Made by a program: the position numbers and the translations under genes
Source: Holophagaceae bacterium
GTDB taxonomy: Bacteria; Acidobacteriota; Holophagae; Holophagales; Holophagaceae
Direction: 5' to 3'
Length of the DNA: 64,000 bases
Assembly (NCBI GenBank): GCA_025363715.1
Contig: JANYLR010000054.1
Coordinates: 1-64,000, forward strand
Shown: positions 61,989 to 64,000 of the stretch, one piece after another
Position numbering within the stretch: the stretch's first letter is position 1
Layout: every line of letters begins with the position of its first letter
Notes under the pieces: generated by a model
Databases searched by the model: none
What the model was told of the DNA's origin: nothing
The model's input: the letters and a program-made list of their open reading frames with translations, nothing else

Positions 61989-63352
61989 TGGCGAAACTTA
62001 GTTCTCATTTCGAGTGCACGGCCTGCGGTGCCCGGCAGCCCAAGGCCCTGGGCAAGTGCCCGGCCTGCGGCGCCTGGGACACCGTGCAGGAGGTGCGGGG
62101 TGCCCTGAAGCGCGACCTCCAGCGCGCCGGTTCCGCCTACGCCCAGAGCCACTATGTGGGCCCGGTGGCACTGCCGGATGTAGACGTCACGGACACCGAG
62201 CGCATCCCTACGGGCATCGTTGAACTGGATCGCGTGCTGGGCGGTGGCGTGGTGCCGGGCATGGTATCCCTCCTGGGTGGCGAGCCTGGCATCGGCAAGT
62301 CCACCCTGCTGCTGCAGTGGGCGGCCACGGCGACCGGCACGGTGCTCTACGCCAGCGGCGAGGAGAGCGAACGGCAGATCAAGCTGCGGGCCCAGCGCCT
62401 GGGCGCGGAGAACCCGGGCATCCACCTGCTGGCGGAGACCGATGTGCGCCGCATTCTCGAGGAAGCCGAGCGCATGAAGCCGGACCTGCTGCTGGTGGAC
62501 AGTATCCAAACCCTCTTCGATCCCGATTTTGAAAGCAGTGCGGGCAGCGTGAGCCAGGTCCGCGGCTGCGCTGCCATGCTCACCCGCTGGGCCAAGACCA
62601 CCGGCACGCCCCTGGTGCTAGTGGGCCACGTCACCAAGGATGGCAGCCTCGCGGGCCCCAAGGTGCTCGAACATCTGGTGGACACGGTGCTGTCTTTCGA
62701 AGGCGACCGGCACCACCACCACCGCCTGCTGCGGACCCTCAAGAACCGCTTCGGCGCGGCCTTCGAGCTGGGCGTCTTCGCCATGACCGAAAAGGGCCTG
62801 GTGCCCGCCGAAGGCAATCCCTTCTTCCTGGACGCCGAGCCCAGGCCCGGCTGCGCCGCCACCGTGGTGCTCAGCGGCACTCGGCCCATGGTGGTGGAGA
62901 TCCAGGCCCTGGTGGCCTCCGCGGGCCTTGGCATCCCCCGCCGCACGGCCCTGGGCATCGACGGGCCGCGGCTGGCCATGCTTTGCGCCGTGGCGGAACG
63001 GCGCGGCGGCGTGCAGCTCCACGACCGCGACATCTATCTGAATGTGGCCGGCGGCCTGGAGATCGAGGACCCCGCCGCGGATCTCGCCGTCATCGCCGCC
63101 CTCTGCAGCAGCGCTGGGGGCCGCCTGCTGGCGGAGAAGTGCCTCTTCATGGGCGAGGTGGGCCTCACCGGCGAAGTGCGCCCCGTGGCCCAGCTGCCAT
63201 TGCGTCTCCAGGAGGGCGCCCGCCTGGGATTCGCCTGCGCCGCGGTGCCTCGCCTGGGCCTGGAGGGCAAGAGCCCCCTCGACCTCTTCCCCGAAACCAG
63301 CGTCGAGCGGCTGCGGAGCAAGGCCTGGCTCAAAAGCGTGGTGGAGGAGTAA
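61988..63352 (+). CDS. radA: DNA repair protein RadA
   Basis: A RecA-like branch-migration ATPase of 454 residues. The N-terminal zinc finger uses Cys10, Cys13, Cys24 and Cys27. Walker A is GEPGIGKST (about 98-106), the RadA-specific KNRFG motif is at 252-256, and a Lon-protease-like domain makes up the C-terminal part. The stop codon forms a small hairpin (GTAAGG/CCTTAC) with the convergent stop of the next gene. Confidence 0.95.
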   Translation: MAKLSSHFECTACGARQPKALGKCPACGAWDTVQEVRGALKRDLQRAGSAYAQSHYVGPVALPDVDVTDTERIPTGIVELDRVLGGGVVPGMVSLLGGEPGIGKSTLLLQWAATATGTVLYASGEESERQIKLRAQRLGAENPGIHLLAETDVRRILEEAERMKPDLLLVDSIQTLFDPDFESSAGSVSQVRGCAAMLTRWAKTTGTPLVLVGHVTKDGSLAGPKVLEHLVDTVLSFEGDRHHHHRLLRTLKNRFGAAFELGVFAMTEKGLVPAEGNPFFLDAEPRPGCAATVVLSGTRPMVVEIQALVASAGLGIPRRTALGIDGPRLAMLCAVAERRGGVQLHDRDIYLNVAGGLEIEDPAADLAVIAALCSSAGGRLLAEKCLFMGEVGLTGEVRPVAQLPLRLQEGARLGFACAAVPRLGLEGKSPLDLFPETSVERLRSKAWLKSVVEE

Positions 63353-63360
63353 GGCAAACC

Positions 63361-63942
63361 TTACGGGTTGAGTGGCCTGAGTACCCCATCCTTCTTCACG
63401 CCAAGCTGGATGGGGCGCAGGGGCCCCTTCTTGGGTAGGGTCACCTCCACCCAGAGTTCCTCCCCCGCTGGCCGGATGGAGGGATCGGCGATGTGCTCCG
63501 GGATGAAGAAGGCCAGGGGCTCAAGCAGCGTCACGGTCCACTGGGCCTGGGGGAGGGAACGCACTCGCTCGGGGACGAAGGCATTGCCTTCGTAGGTCTC
63601 TCTTCCCTTCCCACCAAGTGCCTCACAGCGGGCCTTCAGCCCTTCCGGGGAGGTCACAAGTTCAACCTGGACAGTGTGCCGGTCCCATAGAGGCGGCCAG
63701 GGATCCGTGGCCTTGAGATGAGTCGGGCGCGGCCTGGGAGGAGGCAGTTCGAGGCCCATGACGGGCACTTCGATCTGGAGGCGGACGTAGCGGCCCCGAA
63801 TGGGCAGGGAGGGGTCAAATGGTGCTGTCTTCACCCACAGCCGGGGCCGGGTGGCGCGATCCAGGAGGAGCTTGCCCCCCAGGCTGAGCACCAGGGCCAG
63901 GTGCAGCCCTCCCAGGAGGAGTCCCTTGCGGAAACCGTTCAC
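63361..63942 (-). CDS. GDYXXLXY-like membrane-anchored protein
   Basis: 193 residues with an N-terminal membrane anchor (about 8-27, LLLGGLHLALVLSLGGKLLL) and the sequence LPIRGRYVRLQIEV, a variant of the GDYxxLxY motif in which Asp is Arg. Proteins with this motif usually sit beside multi-pass DUF2157/DUF4401 proteins. It starts with GTG 63942, overlapping the stop of an upstream gene that runs off the window. The function of the family is unknown. Confidence 0.65.
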   Translation of the reverse strand: MNGFRKGLLLGGLHLALVLSLGGKLLLDRATRPRLWVKTAPFDPSLPIRGRYVRLQIEVPVMGLELPPPRPRPTHLKATDPWPPLWDRHTVQVELVTSPEGLKARCEALGGKGRETYEGNAFVPERVRSLPQAQWTVTLLEPLAFFIPEHIADPSIRPAGEELWVEVTLPKKGPLRPIQLGVKKDGVLRPLNP

Positions 63943-64000
63943 CTGGCACCTCCTTCGGCGATGCGGGCGTTGAGGTTCCGGCGCAGCCGTTCCAGCTGCC
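63939..64000 (-). CDS. C-terminal fragment of a gene cut by the window edge
   Basis: The last 19-20 codons of a minus-strand gene read QLERLRRNLNARIAEGGAR and stop (TGA) overlapping the start of the GDYXXLXY-like gene by four bases. The overlap implies an operon. A DUF2157-like membrane partner would be expected, but the fragment is too short to tell. Confidence 0.5.
   Translation of the reverse strand, partial: QLERLRRNLNARIAEGGAR

Noticed and set aside
1..64000. CRISPR arrays, tRNA or rRNA genes, and transposase genes
   Set aside because: No regularly spaced direct repeats with unique spacers, no cloverleaf or rRNA sequence and no transposase motifs were seen; the only repeats are the short-word islands and heptamers listed.

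Overview
The window is about 64 kb of high-GC, gene-dense DNA from a diderm bacterium. It has periplasmic binding proteins, an outer-membrane barrel, ResB/CcsA cytochrome c maturation, and a MurE with the DNPR motif of meso-diaminopimelate enzymes. Gene content and base composition would fit Acidobacteriota of the Holophaga/Geothrix type. That placement is inference, because the window contains no rRNA gene.

Layout. Positions 1-8251 hold a dehydrogenase fusion, an orphan OmpR-type response regulator, a phenylalanine hydroxylase/pterin dehydratase pair (phhA-phhB), a lipoprotein and a ResB-CcsA pair, closed by a strong hairpin. Positions 8269-11662 (minus) hold a secreted small protein, a DASS-type anion transporter and a GlcD-like FAD dehydrogenase. 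Positions 11655-23421 (minus) are a division and cell wall (dcw) cluster in the order mraZ-rsmH-ftsL-ftsI-murE-[tsaC]-murF-mraY-[antisense EAL gene]-murD. Five decameric MraZ boxes lie upstream of mraZ, and repeat islands sit between several of the genes.

Positions 23821-60638 are the most interesting part, a purine/nucleobase catabolic island. It contains an NCS2 permease, an RpiR-type regulator, two cytidine-deaminase-fold nucleobase deaminases, and an 8-oxoguanine-deaminase-like amidohydrolase. It also has two complete BMP-type ABC importers, a three-subunit XdhABC, a fused selenium-type xanthine dehydrogenase, YgfK (frameshifted here), YgeY, YgeW, HyuA, SsnA, two carbamate kinases, two PLP enzymes and a Tsx-like outer-membrane protein. 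This is essentially the E. coli yge-ygf gene set linked to anaerobic purine/urate breakdown. The expected flow is import, deamination and hydroxylation of the purine ring, hydrolytic ring opening, transfer of carbamoyl groups to phosphate, and ATP formation by carbamate kinase. Positions 60675-64000 return to housekeeping genes: HIT hydrolase, trmL, a B12-binding protein, radA and a GDYXXLXY-like protein.

The least explained signals are non-coding. Three intergenic islands (17369-17770, 26123-26382, 33597-33678) are built from short iterated words; in all three, two blocks lie in inverted orientation. The words differ between islands but the architecture is the same. The second island encloses a decayed GxxExxY-type (PDDEXK_3) reading frame. 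Two five-copy heptamer arrays lie in the dcw cluster, and one of them encodes the end of MurF. An AT-rich 26-bp motif is shared by the leaders of xdhD and arcC.
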